DNA of 64,000 nucleotides from Cervus elaphus (taxonomy: Eukaryota; Chordata; Mammalia; Artiodactyla; Cervidae), in contig NC_057823.1 of NCBI RefSeq assembly GCF_910594005.1, positions 99,062,015-99,126,014 on the forward strand. The letters are read 5' to 3'. The position numbers were made by a program, and so were the translations under genes. The notes under the pieces were generated by a model. The model did no database searches, was not told where the DNA came from, and saw nothing but the letters and a program-made list of their open reading frames with translations. Of this stretch, positions 1 through 11,889 are shown one piece after another. Each line of letters starts with the position of its first letter. The stretch's first letter is position 1.

Positions 1-326
1 AGTTTTAGAAATAGAATCTGTTAAGAATTGTGTTTACAGAAACTATAAATAAATAATTACATTGTATACTTGTCAAAGTTGTTCATGGTACCCACATTAG
101 TTATGTATAAAATTCCTTTGAAAAAGTTAGAAGTGTAATTTAAAGAATAGTATCGGATATAATTAGTGTAGACAAAGTAACTATGTGTTTTATTAGTGCC
201 CTTCGTTATAATTTCCTTATATTAAATACTTTCATTATCTTCTGGTACTCCAAGTCTTTGGGGATGTTTTAAAGTGTGTACAAATTTGTTCCAGGATAAG
301 CATTTATAGTATTTTTTTTCTTGCAG
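1..326 (+). other. 3' end of the last intron of an unidentified gene
   Basis: AT-rich non-coding sequence ending in a run of T followed by CTTGCAG (312-326), a good polypyrimidine tract and AG acceptor. No open frame and no recent transposon is visible. Intron status is inferred from the acceptor and from the open, stop-terminated frame and poly(A) signals that follow it. Confidence 0.6.
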
Positions 327-400
327 ATAAGAATGTGCCTTTTGATGAGAAAACTTCATCTTCTACAATGAAGAGCAGAATGTCTGTGTTTAAGGAATAA
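327..400 (+). CDS. Terminal coding exon, C-terminus of an unidentified protein (partial gene)
   Basis: After the acceptor AG at 325-326 one frame (first full codon at 329) stays open for 23 codons and ends in TAA at 398-400. The peptide begins KNVPFDEK, is rich in Ser, Lys and Met, and ends MSVFKE. It is polar, with no membrane segment and no domain I recognise. The two bases at 327-328 complete a codon split across the intron. Tract, acceptor, short open frame, stop and a poly(A) signal about 70 bases later together form the usual layout of a mammalian last exon. The rest of the gene lies left of the window, so product and symbol stay open. The exon is short enough that a chance open frame is possible; the surrounding signals are the main support. 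Confidence 0.6.
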
Positions 401-469
401 AAAGCCACTTTATCAATGGGGGGGGTATTTAAGTTACATATATTATGATAACCTTCAATTTGTTGTTGC

Positions 470-475
470 AATAAA
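470..475 (+). promoter_or_regulatory. Proximal polyadenylation signal AATAAA
   Basis: Canonical hexamer 70 bases after the stop codon. It is followed within about 30 bases by a U/GU-rich stretch (487-503, TTGTTAGTTTTTCTCTGT), the expected downstream cleavage element. Confidence 0.55.
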
Positions 476-834
476 TATGTATCATTTGTTAGTTTTTCTC
501 TGTATAGAAGTGCTCTTAATGGGCTCAGAGTTGTTGGGAGTAAATTGTATTATAATAGAGATCTGAAAATTACTTTAAAGCAGTGTGTTTTCTGATCAGT
601 TTTTGTTTCTTGCTTACCTTATTATTGTAAGCTGTTTATGTACTAATCAGTTAATTTTATTTATATATGTATATATATATATAAATTTCATTTTTTGGCT
701 GGTTAAGTTTGTTTTTTTTTCCTGGAACTATAAATCCCAACAACCAACTGGTGTGTAACTTTACCAAGATGTATTTCCCGTTTTTGTGGGGAAAAGAAGC
801 CAAATTTATTATCTTGAGTTTGGGTTTTTTAAAT

Positions 835-869
835 AATAAAAATGTCTGTGTTGTGTGTAAAACAATAAA
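835..869 (+). promoter_or_regulatory. Distal pair of polyadenylation signals
   Basis: AATAAA occurs at 835-840 and again at 864-869, with GU-rich sequence downstream (TGAATGTGGT near 887). This would give a longer alternative 3' UTR. AATAAA also arises by chance in AT-rich DNA, so 3'-end reads are needed to tell whether it is used. Confidence 0.4.
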
Positions 870-890
870 TACGATTTAAAATTCTTTGAA

Positions 891-1159
891 TGTGGTATAA
901 ACAAAGTGTGTTTATACAGTAAACCGAAAGCTATAGTTACGTATTAGCGTATGTATTTTATATGATTTCTTTAAAAATCTGTCAAAAAGTTATTGTATTT
1001 TAACAACTTCCTTGTTAAAGTATGATACCACATTGATTAGATAGTTCAGAAACCAGTGAATTTCAAAGCCATTTAATTTGTTTACAGTATTGTGAGAGAA
1101 GTACCAGTGAAAACGTTCCCATCACGTTATGACGTAGAAGGGGAAGGAATTAAAGTATG
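891..1159. other. Non-coding, no recognisable element
   Basis: AT-rich unique-looking sequence downstream of the putative gene end. No repeat family or open frame worth naming was seen. Confidence 0.5.
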
Positions 1160-1345
1160 TACGTAGACTTTGGAGTCAGACCTAGATACAGAGACTGACC
1201 TCGTTATCTTCTGAACATGTAATTAACCCTACTGAACTTCAGTTTTTCACATTCTAAAAATTAGAGGAGAACTTACAGGAAAAGTATGGGTCATGGACTC
1301 CTTTGCCTAGAGGGGTGGTGAAGGTAATTTAAATGTGTATGTCAG
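1160..1345 (+). mobile_element. MIR SINE, degraded
   Basis: The segment starting ACTTTGGAGTCAGACCTAGA and the later TGAACTTCAGTTTTTCACAT follow the order of the MIR core (GGACTCTGGAGCCAGAC ... CCTCAGTTTCCTCATC). Divergence is heavy, as expected for this ancient tRNA-derived mammalian SINE. Confidence 0.65.
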
Positions 1346-1705
1346 TACAGGCTAGTTGATACTGAGTAACAGATGGTCCCCAGATCACAGTGGGTGACAA
1401 CAGAGATTTATCTCTCACTCACACTGCCCGTTTGCTATGGACTGTGATTCTGCTCTTCATAGTGTTTTCTCCAGGGCCGAGCTGATGAAGAAACCTCAGC
1501 CTGGAATATTGTCTTGTAGCTAAATGTCCAGATGTGGTGAACTGCATGCTGGTTCATAAGTGTCTGCCCTAAAGTGGTATATTTCATTTCCATCTACATT
1601 TTATTGGCCAAAATAAACCCTGAAGCCTCTCTAGAGTTCAGCAAGGCAAGGACAGGTAATCCTCTAACAATGAGGTAACTTGGAGTATAAAATGCCAAGT
1701 TAGTT
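1346..1705. mobile_element. Ancient interspersed repeat, family not assigned
   Basis: Contains ACAACAGAGATTTATCTCTC and TTTTATTGGCCAAAATAA, phrases typical of old mammalian LTR-class repeats that carry a TTTATT...TCTCAC block and an ATTGGCC block. I could not fix the family or the ends. Confidence 0.35.
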
Positions 1706-4667
1706 TCTCCTGTATGCTAACTGGCGTACCACAGTGAGCAAAGTCCCCCTGATGTCAGTATATTTCTGTATATTATGTAAACAGAGACTAAAGAGAAAAT
1801 ATATTTCCTCTTCTAAAGGAATCAGCCTTTGTTCAGCTCCCACTAATAGTTATTATGAGGAACTATTTACACAGTGTTGATAAATACTTTAGTTTTAATT
1901 TCCGAAAGAAACTGAGCCTCCAGATTTCTTATATGAAGCTTCATCATTTAAAAATGTTATTAAAACCAGATCATACCTAACATTTTGTGATATTTGAAAA
2001 TCATTTACTGTAGTGTCTTAGAAATAGTGTTAATTCATTTAATAATTGTTGTATTTATAAACTGATTTTTGCATTAAAACTAAATGGAAGAATCAAATCT
2101 GTCAGAAAATAAGAAAACTAGCTATTAAGATAAAGCAATGATAATCTTCATACATGATCTGTAAGTTGGCATTAAAGGGGATGTTACCAAATGTTTTAAT
2201 ATGTGGCAGCAACTTTATTAGAAATACACAGTTTCTCTAGGTTACTACTTTAAAAAGGATATCTTTTATCTGAGTATGAAATTCTGACATGTTTGTTAAA
2301 AATGCTTGCATTTCATTACTTTCATATAGTCATTCTTGTATTGCAAATCTGCTGTTTTAATCATCATTAGTTACTTTGATTAAAGTGCCAGATAGTACAC
2401 CAGATTTTATTTAGCACACAATGTACATAAATTTTTATTAGATGCGTAGCAAGCATGGTGAGAATATGGTTAGGATTTTCACCTACAAAACTAAATGCAC
2501 ATTGTAAAGTAGCTGGTGTTTGAAAACATGTTAGCTATTCTCCTTTCCTTTTTGCACTTCCTTTGGCTATTTTATTAGAAAGAGCCTGACCTAAGAATTA
2601 GAGATCAGTGGAAACTGGTGTAATTGCATTCATAGCTCAGAAGGGGAGTAAGTGGAGAGAAAGAACAGGTTTGGAGTAACTTACAGATGTTCTACCCTTG
2701 ATCTGGAAGCCTGACCAGCCACTGCATATGGCTGGAAAATCGCATCATTTCTTTTTGCCTGATTTCCCATAATTATTAGGTAAGTAAACACTACTATGAA
2801 ATCAAATCCTTGGCTTGAATACTCATCCTACACCTTGTCAGCTTCTCTCTAGTTCTGGAGTTTAGTTGTTTACCAAGGATATCATCTACTATCTTTTATT
2901 ATCTATTCTCCTTTTCTTTCTTTTTTGCTGTTTTAGTTGTAGTTCTGTTCATTTTTGCTTATTCAACTTAGATTTACCTAATTTACTTTTTAAAATAAAA
3001 CAGTAAAGGAAAAATAGTTTGTTTCTCTCATGTTGGAAGGTAAAAGAACTTGTAAGAAAAACTATTGAAGGGATGAATATAGTAAAACAATCCATTTCAT
3101 AAAAGTGTGATAGGAATTTTTTTTTTTTCCCGATACTCCTTAAGCTTTCCCAGCATTTTCAAGGATGGCATTCATAAACAGCTTTATCTTCAGTGACTTA
3201 TAAGAATCCAGCAAAAATGATTCTCAGTACAGATGCTATGCTTGAGAGACGCTTACTAAGATAGATGTTTGATAATTCCTTTAATTTCGCATCAGTCCCT
3301 GCATCAGAAGTTGAATGTTTTATAAATCTACAGTTTCCAATATATTTTGCCTGCCCATATTAATAGCATGATACAAGGCAAAAGGTAAAGGTAGAAGGGA
3401 AGAAGATGGAAGAGGGCTCTTTCCCCAAACCTTTATACCTGGCTGTTTGAAAAACCGTGGATGCTGCATATTTCATTACAGGATCCTATTATAAAGACAC
3501 AGTATAGGGTCTCTAGCCAGGTTTCCGGCTCTATTTTTCATCTAACTCTAAATATATGTGTTTTTACTTGGATTTTTCTCCATTCTAATTACACAGGTTC
3601 CTTCAGTACTCATGACATGTCATCAGGGATAAGTCAAAATTTCTCAGTTTTTCTCAAATAGGCATTTGAAGCAAAGTCAGCAAACATCTTTGACAGTTAT
3701 TCCTCTTAATCCGCCAGGGTCCTTTTAGGGCAACCTGGCCCCACACTTATTTTAATTACTCCAAGAGGATTAGGAACTTATTTTATCCTGTAACTCTGCT
3801 CACCCCCTGGCTTAAGAAGATTCTTTAGCATAATTAGACTGTTTTGGTGGTGGTGGTGGTGGTTTCATTTTGTTCGTAATCCTTTTAACTCCAAATGTGA
3901 AAGACGGCAGTCTTTCAGCTTCAGACTTTAGCTCTTATCCCCTTGTCTTCTGTATTTTTCTCACTAATGCTATTGTTACTGTTCATCTGTGCAGTGCCTG
4001 ATCGCCCTCCCTAAAATTCCACTTTTATTTTACCCAGTAGGTTTCTCATGGGCTAATAGCTTCTTGTGGATAATTGACCTAAATTTTAGGTGGAACACCA
4101 GTGTAGTCAGGGAGGTCCAAGAAGCCTGCAGATTTACTTACTTCTAAGCAAAACACATGTGACCTTTAATTATTTGCCCTTGGTTTGTCAAATTTGCATT
4201 ACACCATGCCTGGATTGAATAAATCCTAAAATCTAAGGTAAAATTAATAGGTGTAGTCTTTCAGAGAAGACAAACTCTGTCATTTCTGCTGATAATTCTT
4301 TTTGGAATATGGTAAGCTGGTCTACAAAAAAATAGCAATTCCAATTCTCTGGCTCATTTGTAATGAATTTCAGTGTTCTATTTTAAAGATACAGATAAGT
4401 GAATTTAATTTCACAAATTGCCATAGTTTTGAGGTGTTTTTTCCTTTTTCTTTCTCAACTCTATGGTAAAATAGACTTTGACAAAGATAGATTTATAAGC
4501 TTATTTCTAACATCCACAAGGGTCCAGTGTTTATTGCTCCTGAACTAGTTGCCTATCAAGGTACTTAACATTATTCCCAGGGGAAAAAAACCCACAGTTG
4601 TATTTACTTTTAACTCGTTTATGATGTGCATGATATAAAAATCAAATATATCTGGGGACCAGAAAGT
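1706..4667. other. About 3 kb of unique-looking non-coding DNA
   Basis: AT-rich with no young transposon. Notable only for a T-run near 3118-3128 and a short (TGG)n tract at 3844-3862. Open frames here are short and not protein-like. Confidence 0.45.
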
Positions 4668-4674
4668 AACTCTT

Positions 4675-4951
4675 CATGCTGCTGCTGCTGCTGCTAAGTC
4701 GCTTCAGTTGTGTCCGACTCTGTGCAACCCCATAGACGGCAGCCCACCAGGCTCCGCCGTCCCTGGGATTCTCCAGGCAAGAACACTGGAGTGGGTTGCC
4801 ATTTCCTTCTCCAATGCATGAAAGTGAAAGTGAAGCCACGCAGTTGTGTCCAACTCCTAACAACCCCATGGACTGCAGCCCACCAGGCTCCTCCATCCAT
4901 AGCATTTTCCAGGCAAGAGTACTGGAGTGGGGTGCCATTGCCTTCTCTGGG
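4675..4951 (-). mobile_element. Bov-A2 SINE (dimeric), minus orientation
   Basis: Two Bov-A units joined by a GAAAGTGAAAGTGAA-type linker, read in reverse, with a (CTG)n stretch at 4678-4695 that is the complement of the (AGC)n tail. The flanks carry a short direct repeat AACTCTT at 4668-4674 and 4952-4958, consistent with a target-site duplication. Short open frames in both strands here are by-products of the SINE. Confidence 0.95.
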
Positions 4952-4958
4952 AACTCTT

Positions 4959-5317
4959 TATAGAAGTGTTCAAAAGCAAGATTTCTTTCCTGCAGAAAGT
5001 GTGACAGTTCCTAGGCTATGGAAATTTTTAATAAATATATGTGATGTGTTGATCCCACCCTCAAGAATTCGTGTTATATGGATATACAGAGTGGCCTAAA
5101 TATCTGTACAGTGAGAAGCTCCGCAAATGATTCTGTTGTAACCTCAGATTGAGATCCTCTGAAGATTAGCCACATCATGATTAGCTTCAGAGACGAACAG
5201 ATTTGTACTGGACTTTGGCTCCATCATTTTCCTCAGCTTAGTTATCTTCCATATTTATTTTTCCAGTTTCTTATTCTCCACATATAACTAATAGTTCAGA
5301 CTAACTGAATGCTAATG
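4959..5317. other. Non-coding, nothing recognised
   Basis: AT-rich unique-looking DNA between a Bov-A2 and an old MIR. Confidence 0.4.
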
Positions 5318-5482
5318 TGCTAAATGCTTTAGATTTGTTAATTCATTCAGTCTTCATAATAACTTTCAGATTATTGTCTTCATTTTGCAGATGAGTATAC
5401 TGAGGCTTAGAAAAATTGAAGAATTTGCTCCAAGTCAAACAGCCATAAAATAGCAGAATGGCCTACTGAATATGAGTTCAGG
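5318..5482 (-). mobile_element. MIR SINE, minus orientation
   Basis: TTCATTTTGCAGATGAGTAT then CTGAGGCTTAGAAA and CAAGTCAAACAGCCA reproduce the reverse complement of MIR (CATTTTACAGATGAGGAAACTGAGGC ... AAGGTCACACAGC) in the right order. Confidence 0.75.
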
Positions 5483-6689
5483 AAATTTATTTTTACTAAT
5501 GTAAATCTCAGTTTGTTTCCAAAGAAAAGTAGTTTATAAATGTATATACAATAAAAAGATTTGGGGAGTTGAGGAAACAGGCTGAGGGAAACAAAAGGTA
5601 GGAAAACAAGGTCATCCTGTGATTTAATGGCTTCACATCTATGCTCTGAAATTCCGTACTTTTGCTACAAAGGTGCCATAAATGTCACTCAGTGTCACTG
5701 TTGCTAGGCCAAAGAACAGAGGGAAAATCAACCTTAGCGTTTCCGTCACCTCCTATATCCAAATCAACATTGAGAGACTGAACAACAATAATACTCTATG
5801 GGCCTGATCATTAATACATCAGTTTGCCGTTTTTATTGTGAAATGAACAGAAAGGTTCTAAGAGAAAACTCTTATTCTGTTACTGCGTTACTCCCTCAGC
5901 CCATCTCCAGATTTAATCAGCCTTCCATCCAGGTACATATCCTAATTAGTCTCTTCCATTTCCATAAGAAAATGTTCACTCCATCTCCGTATCAGCATTT
6001 GTGTCTATCTTTAGTTATATTCAGTACTTACACTGCTGGATTTTATCAGATTGGCTTATCAACAGCTTACTATCAAAGTTTTTATAAAGACTGTTGGTAG
6101 AAATCCCTAACAGATGCTTTATATTCTGAGTTTTATTCTTGGATTAATTCAGACTGCTAACAACTATAAAACTGGACTTAAATTGCTTTTCATTTTGTAG
6201 AACTGCTTTGGACTGTCTGGCATTGTGTGACAGATGTTATAAAAATATATAGCTGTAAAAGAGAAGATCATATTTAACCTGTTAACAATAAGTAAGTTGT
6301 ATACTGCCTAACACCATTTTTTTTTTTTAAACAAGGATCTATGAGAGATCTTTACTTGAACTCTGTATCAGAAATGTTTGGGCTTCCATTGAACAGCTAG
6401 TTTGATTTTTTTGTTTTACATACTGTGGCAATTTTCTAATTATATGACTGATCCTTTTTCTTAACCTGCAAAACTCAGAGCTGAACTACTAGCCCCAGTT
6501 TAGTGAAGGACAACACTTTATGGTATCATTTTGTATGTTCATCTCATGCCTGGAGTGTCAGTTTGTTTATATGATTGTGTCTGGCTAAACACCAAGATAG
6601 GAGAGTCTTTTTCCTAGTATTTTAAAGTCAGGAAGTTCATGGTTGCCAGCACTTCATTTATAGATCAAGGAATTCAGGGCCAAGGTCTC
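5483..6689. other. Non-coding, nothing recognised
   Basis: AT-rich DNA with a T-run at 6319-6329. The open frame at 5798-6100 has no signature beyond chance expectation. Confidence 0.4.
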
Positions 6690-6829
6690 TAAAAATGTTT
6701 CAGTATTTCCTTCATGGGTTTAAGATGATTGTTCCAGCTGCAGGCGTCATGCCTTTGTTTGCAAAAGGAAGGAGGAAAAGACCAGAAGAAACATGGTCGG
6801 TCCTGATAACAGATGTTCCTGCCATCTAT

Positions 6830-7320
6830 TATTTCACATCAAACCTCCTCCAAACTGAGCAGCTTGAAACAATTTATTATCATCACATATGCTTCTGAAT
6901 ATTGCCTAGGCTCAACTGACTATCCTCACTTGGGATCTCCCGAGTGATTGCAGTCAGACGGGCTGGTGCTGGGGACAACCGAAGGCTTCCCTGGGCTCAG
7001 AGTCCAAGGTGACTCACTCATGTGGCCGAGTTGATGCTGCCGGTGGCCTGGGAACTCAGCTGACATGCCTACACTTCCTCCTAGCCTGGCAGCTGGGTTC
7101 TGAGAGGGACCATCCCAAGAGTAATTGATGAAAATGACCGAAGCAAAGACTTTTAATAACCTGGTCTCAGATGTTTTCGAATATTGCTTCTGACACATAG
7201 TCTAGTGGTCAAGAAAAGAACTAAGGTGTACTCAGATTCAAGGGAAGGAAATTACAGCATTTGCGGACATGGAGACAAGGGATCCGTGGTGAACATTTCT
7301 GAAGACTGCCTACTGCATTT
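6830..7320. mobile_element. Ancient interspersed repeat, family not assigned
   Basis: Phrases such as AACAATTTATTATCATCAC, GGTGACTCACTCATGTGGC, GCAGCTGGGTTCTGAGAGG and AGATTCAAGGGAAGGAAAT occur in an order I associate with an old, widespread mammalian repeat seen in antisense orientation. GC is higher than in the flanks. Class and subfamily are uncertain. Confidence 0.4.
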
Positions 7321-8902
7321 CTGGCTATCAATATTCATGTTTGTCCTGCACGCAGAATAGACATTCCTCTTCAGTATGCCCCAAATTGTATTCCATTATG
7401 ACACCGGTTTACAGCGTAGGAGTCATCCTTTAAAGGATGTGCGTGGGACAATGAGAGTCCGATTCTCAAATGCAATTTCTAGAGCATGATTTCTCTCTAA
7501 TGGAAGATCTTTGAACTAAAGAGATATCTGCTCAGTAAACTCAGTAAGTTATCTGTTCAACACACTCACATTACACTGTTGTTAACAAAGGTATGAAATG
7601 TGCAAAGCAAACCAGCAACTCCAGTTTTCAGAGGGTGGAGTCTCAGCGGAGGCACACCGCAGTCACTCACCCTCAAGAAGTCTGAAATCTGCCTGTTCCT
7701 TGATTGGGCTTAGTCCTGCTTCCCGAGGTAGAGTCTCTGTGTCACTTGGGCCTGCCTTCCCGGTTTTGACTCTGCTCTCTGACGCTTCCTTTTTCATTTA
7801 GAACTGGCCTGTGTTTGCCGCTGAGTAGCCTTCTCAGCCTACTTTCTGCCTTTAGGTTTGAGTCCCCAAAGGCTCTCTTTTAGTTTGAACCACTTCTATC
7901 CCTCTTAGCCCAATTTTATGGGGAGTTCATTCCATTAGACAAAAGCCATCCCCACAATTTTTTTCTTTTATTTTAGGCTGAAAGACTTGATGCTATGGAA
8001 TTACATCCTTAATACTATTAGGAATCCTATTTTCTAGTTAGCAAAGTCTATAAGACACTTTGATATTTGATATCAGGACTCTTTCTGTCTTGGTTGAGGC
8101 CCTACCAGAAATGTTTCCGAAGTATCAGTTAAAGGGAGTTCTAAAGACACCATTGAACCGAACTTTATCCTCCTGCTATGTGTTATTGGAAATATTTTGG
8201 ATTTGAGTTCTGCCCTGAGGACATTTCTTATTTTGAGAAGCCTCTTGCTGCTTGCAAAGACTGGAGATGATAAACAGTTCTATTTTTGAGCCCAGTAAAT
8301 CCTACCTCTCTTCCCTCTAAATTCTTCTATAAAACACTGCATATTTTCTTTTTTAGCTCATTATTTCTCTATCTTTATCTTATACTATGCATCTAACAAA
8401 AACCAATCAACATGTTCAACATTCTGTCTGGAAATCTCATTTGCCTGATCTATCAATTCATTAGGACCATTTTCTATTTTCTACATTACTGTAGCATATC
8501 ATCACTAAACTTTGTCCAACTAAAAGGTTTCATATGACCTAACTTCAAAAATTCCTGACCATCACTCCTGCTATATCCTATCAGTCAAATCATCACTAAG
8601 GCAATCCCAGATTCATGAAAAAGGAATTAGACTTCACCCCTTGATATATGAAGGAACATGCATGTAAAAAAAGGAAGGAATTTATGGTGGCCATCTGTAG
8701 AGAGATTATCTATGTCATCAGAAAAATAAAAATTCCCAGAAGCCTTTAACACACTTTAATTTTACTCATTGGTCAAAATTGTTTCAGTGTTCAGTATGGG
8801 AATAGTGCAGACACTAGAAAATGTGTTTGGGGTTTTTTTTTTGCCTTTTTCTTTTTTTCAGAATTCATTGCAAACTCAAACAGGAGATACAATAAGGAAG
8901 AA
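7321..8902. other. Non-coding, nothing recognised
   Basis: Mixed-composition DNA with no young repeat. Two slightly GC-richer patches (7620-7790) contain short open frames without recognisable domains. Confidence 0.4.
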
Positions 8903-9110
8903 GGGCTTCCCTGATGGCTCAGATGGTAAAGAATCTGCCTGCAATGCAGGAGTGCCAGGTTTGATCCGTGGGTCAGGAAGATCCCATGGAGAAGTGAATG
9001 GCAATCTACTCCAGTATTCTTGCCTGGAGAGTTCCATGGACAGAGGAGCCCAGCCGGCTACAGTCCATGGGGTCGCAAAGAGTCAGACACGAATGAGCAA
9101 CTAACACTTA
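8903..9110 (+). mobile_element. Bov-tA SINE
   Basis: Begins with the tRNA-Glu-derived head GGGCTTCCCTGATGGCTCAG, then the middle block around GAATCTGCCTGCAATGCAGG, then the Bov-A part ending GAGTCAGACACGAATGAGCA. Full length, moderately diverged. Bov-tA elements are non-autonomous and are thought to be mobilised by BovB, whose 3' part they resemble. Confidence 0.97.
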
Positions 9111-9739
9111 ATCTTGAATAGAACCACCTCTAATCCAATGGAGACATCCCAAATTCTCTTCTAGTTGCCGCATCCAGCTCAAAGTTCAAGACGTGTAATC
9201 TTGATGACAGGTAATTTCGCCATTAGAACCCCTGCAATTCCTCCTTGTCTGGTAATTATTACGCTAAAAGGTAAATTGTCCCCAAAATATGCACAATGTT
9301 GGAGAAAATATAGATGAACTGTAGTGAAATCTTCCATTTGCAAAGAGAGGATTAAGAAAATACAAATTAGTAATACCCATAATAAGTCTCAAACCTAGCT
9401 GATAAGAACAGCAAGGACTCTGAACTAGCGGCAGAATAGAAGCTCTGGATCAGCCGGTCTTGGTCTGAGTCTCTTTTTATCGTCCCTGGCTCTGCTATCT
9501 GAGACGCTGCTTAGATCTGGTACTTCAGGCTATTGTACTTTTCAAAAGCAATTGCCTATTACCGTGTGTTTGTGGAGACTGGAAATTGTTTCATACCCTT
9601 TTCAGTGGCGCAATGACAGTCACAAGACTTTACAATCCAGACTGGGTGTTTGATCACTTACTGTGTTGTCAGAATGTTAGCAGATTACCTGTGTCAGTCA
9701 GTATCCTTCAGATATAACTGTAACCACACATATTACCTT

Positions 9740-9929
9740 GGGCTTCCCTGGTGGCTTGGCTGGCAAAGAATCTGCCTGCAGTGCGGGAGACCTGGGTTCA
9801 ATTCCTGGGTCTGGAGGATCCCCTGGAGAAGGAAATGGCAATCCACTCCAGTACTCTGGCCTGGAGAATCCCATGGACTGGTCGCAAAGAATTGGACATG
9901 ACTGAGTAACTTTCACTTTCACTTTCAAG
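9740..9929 (+). mobile_element. Bov-tA SINE with target-site duplication
   Basis: Head GGGCTTCCCTGGTGGCTTGG through CTGAGTAACTTTCACTTTCA. It has an internal deletion of the CAGAGGAGCCTGG block. It is bracketed by the 9-bp direct repeat ATATTACCT at 9730-9738 and 9931-9939, a clean target-site duplication. Confidence 0.97.
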
Positions 9930-10090
9930 GATATTACCTAGGCCAAGTTTTTAACCTTGAATTTTCTTTTTACTGAGTAGCCTTTTAACTTTGAGTAGTC
10001 TCTTTCCTGACCAGCCTTTACATTCTGCTCGCTCTTCCTCCCCTAACTTAATGGCCATTCCCTTGAGGTCATTTAATATATTTGACATAT

Positions 10091-10342
10091 GATAGTCACT
10101 CAGTTGTGACCAACTCTTTATGACCCCATGTACTGTAGCCTGCCAGACTCCTCTGTCCATGACATTCTCCAGGCCAGAATACTAGAGTGGGTAGCCCTTC
10201 TCTTACCAGCTGAGCTATCAGGGAAGCCCAGGGATACTGGAGTGGATAGCCTATCCCTTCTCCAGCAGACCTTCCCAACCCAGGAATTTAACCAGTGTCT
10301 CCTGCACTGCCGGCGGATTCTTTACCAGCTGAGCTCCCTGGC
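10091..10342 (-). mobile_element. Bov-tA SINE, minus orientation, internally rearranged
   Basis: Reads AGTCACTCAGTTGTGACC ... GTACTGTAGCCTGCCAGACT, reaches a tRNA-like terminus at ACCAGCTGAGCTATCAGGGA (10207-10226), then returns to Bov-A sequence and repeats a second terminus ACCAGCTGAGCTCCCTGG near 10325. The double terminus suggests one SINE inserted into, or recombined with, another. Confidence 0.9.
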
Positions 10343-11322
10343 TGGGTCGAGGCCAAATCCTGATGTCATTTTTGCCTTCGTGCAGTTCCGTTTTCCTGGC
10401 TCCCTACCAGTTTTACTGCTGCTTTGCTGCCTTTGTGATGGCTTCTGTTTAGGGTGTAAAATATGTTTGTTTGTTTAGCCTTCCAAGGTGCCAAATTGGA
10501 GGATTCTCCGGCAATTTAGATGTTTCACTGTAGGGAGAGAGTGTTCCTCTTACTAAAGTGGCCTTGCCTTTCCCCCTATCTGTGCTCCCAAACTATCTAC
10601 TTCTCATCTGGGTTCATCCGGCTCTTGCAGACTTTTCCTGAAGGTGGCTATAGAGTCAGCACTAGCCAACATTCTGATCAGTCCCCACTGCTCCCAGCCT
10701 TCAGCCTCAGTCAGAGAATAGTTTGCCTCAAAAAAATTCATCAGATAATGAATTGACCAAGTATTTTCCATTGTATATAAAGTGTGACCAGTTTTCCAGT
10801 GTCAAGCATCTAAGACTTGACTTTTCCTCTTTCCACTTTCTCCATTAAGTCAAGTCCATATCCAAGTTCCTGTTTGTGATCCGGTAACAATTACTGAATC
10901 AAATGCAGTGCTTACGTGTAGAACAATGCATTTTAAATAATTTAATTAGCAACAGTTAGTTCATAAAAAACCCAGAAGAGCCAGGGAAAAAATAGTTCAC
11001 AGGGAAACATTACTGCTCCCATGGCTTGTCACCTAACACTTGTAACACCAGGCACTTGAAAACAGAAACTGCTACAGCTGCCCCAGAATAACAGCTCTCT
11101 CTGGTTATACGTGCCAGAAGATCAGATCTCCCTACACAGAGGCTGACTCATTTTGCTTCATTCTATTGCCAGACTTCCGCTGGGTGTTGCAAAGCAGTCT
11201 GGGGATTGTAGTCTTTAGCTTTACAGCCTCAATTTACAGAAAAGCAAGCAAAAAGGGATGCAAGTGGATGTATAGAGTCAGCCACACTTGTTTTTTTATT
11301 GTATTCTTCTTCCTATAAAAGC
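10343..11322. other. Non-coding, nothing recognised
   Basis: Unique-looking DNA. A GC-richer stretch (10350-10480) has an open frame that is partly SINE-derived. Confidence 0.4.
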
Positions 11323-11530
11323 AACATAGCATAGTGACAAATCTAACACGTCAGGTTCAGCGCTCAGGCCTCAGTGTCTTCCATACGCCACTAGCTGTGT
11401 AGTCTTGGGGATGACTTTTTATAAACCTTAGTATTCCTATTTTGAAACACTGGAAGAACAACACCACATTATAAGCATAGTGTGACAACGATTTATTAAT
11501 AGGAGAGTGCAAGTAGTTATTAACATAGTA
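11323..11530 (+). mobile_element. MIR SINE
   Basis: ACATAGCATAGTGACAAATC, CACTAGCTGTGTAGTCTTGG and GACTTTTTATAAACCTTAGT follow the MIR order (AGCATAGTGGTTAAG ... CTAGCTGTGTGACCTTGGG ... CTTAACCTC). Confidence 0.75.
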
Positions 11531-11889
11531 TCTACATGAAGCCAATTCTAATAATTACAGTTCTCAATAATAGTAACAGTCATTGCTATTATATATTATT
11601 TCCACTTTGAAGCAATCTCCTAACTTAGTTTTTATTCAGTTTAAAAGTTTTACTATATTTATTTTGAAAAGGTGCCTCAGGGTTTAGAAGTTTCTTTTTG
11701 AAATGAGACATGACTTAAATATAAGTAATTCTGAGTATTAAAATATTTTTAAGGTTGCATGAAAGCCTAAGACTTACACATTAGAAAGTATCTCAGGATT
11801 TTTCTGGGAGAGCTCTAAAGGTCTTCCGTAAAATGTTTATCACCTCGTGTTTCTCTTTAGGCCATGAATAACGTTATTGAGTCTTTATG

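Larger units (their letters stand above)
401..890 (+). other. 3' untranslated region of the terminal exon
   Basis: AU-rich sequence after the stop, with a run of eight G (418-425), an (AT)n stretch near 661-682 and three AATAAA hexamers. No SINE or LINE interrupts it, unlike most of the window. A transcript using the first signal would end near 490; one using the last pair would end near 880-890. Confidence 0.5.

Noticed and set aside
4642..5099. Overlapping open frames on both strands of the Bov-A2
   Set aside because: All translations are read-through of the SINE and recur at every Bov-A/Bov-tA in the window; SINEs do not encode protein.
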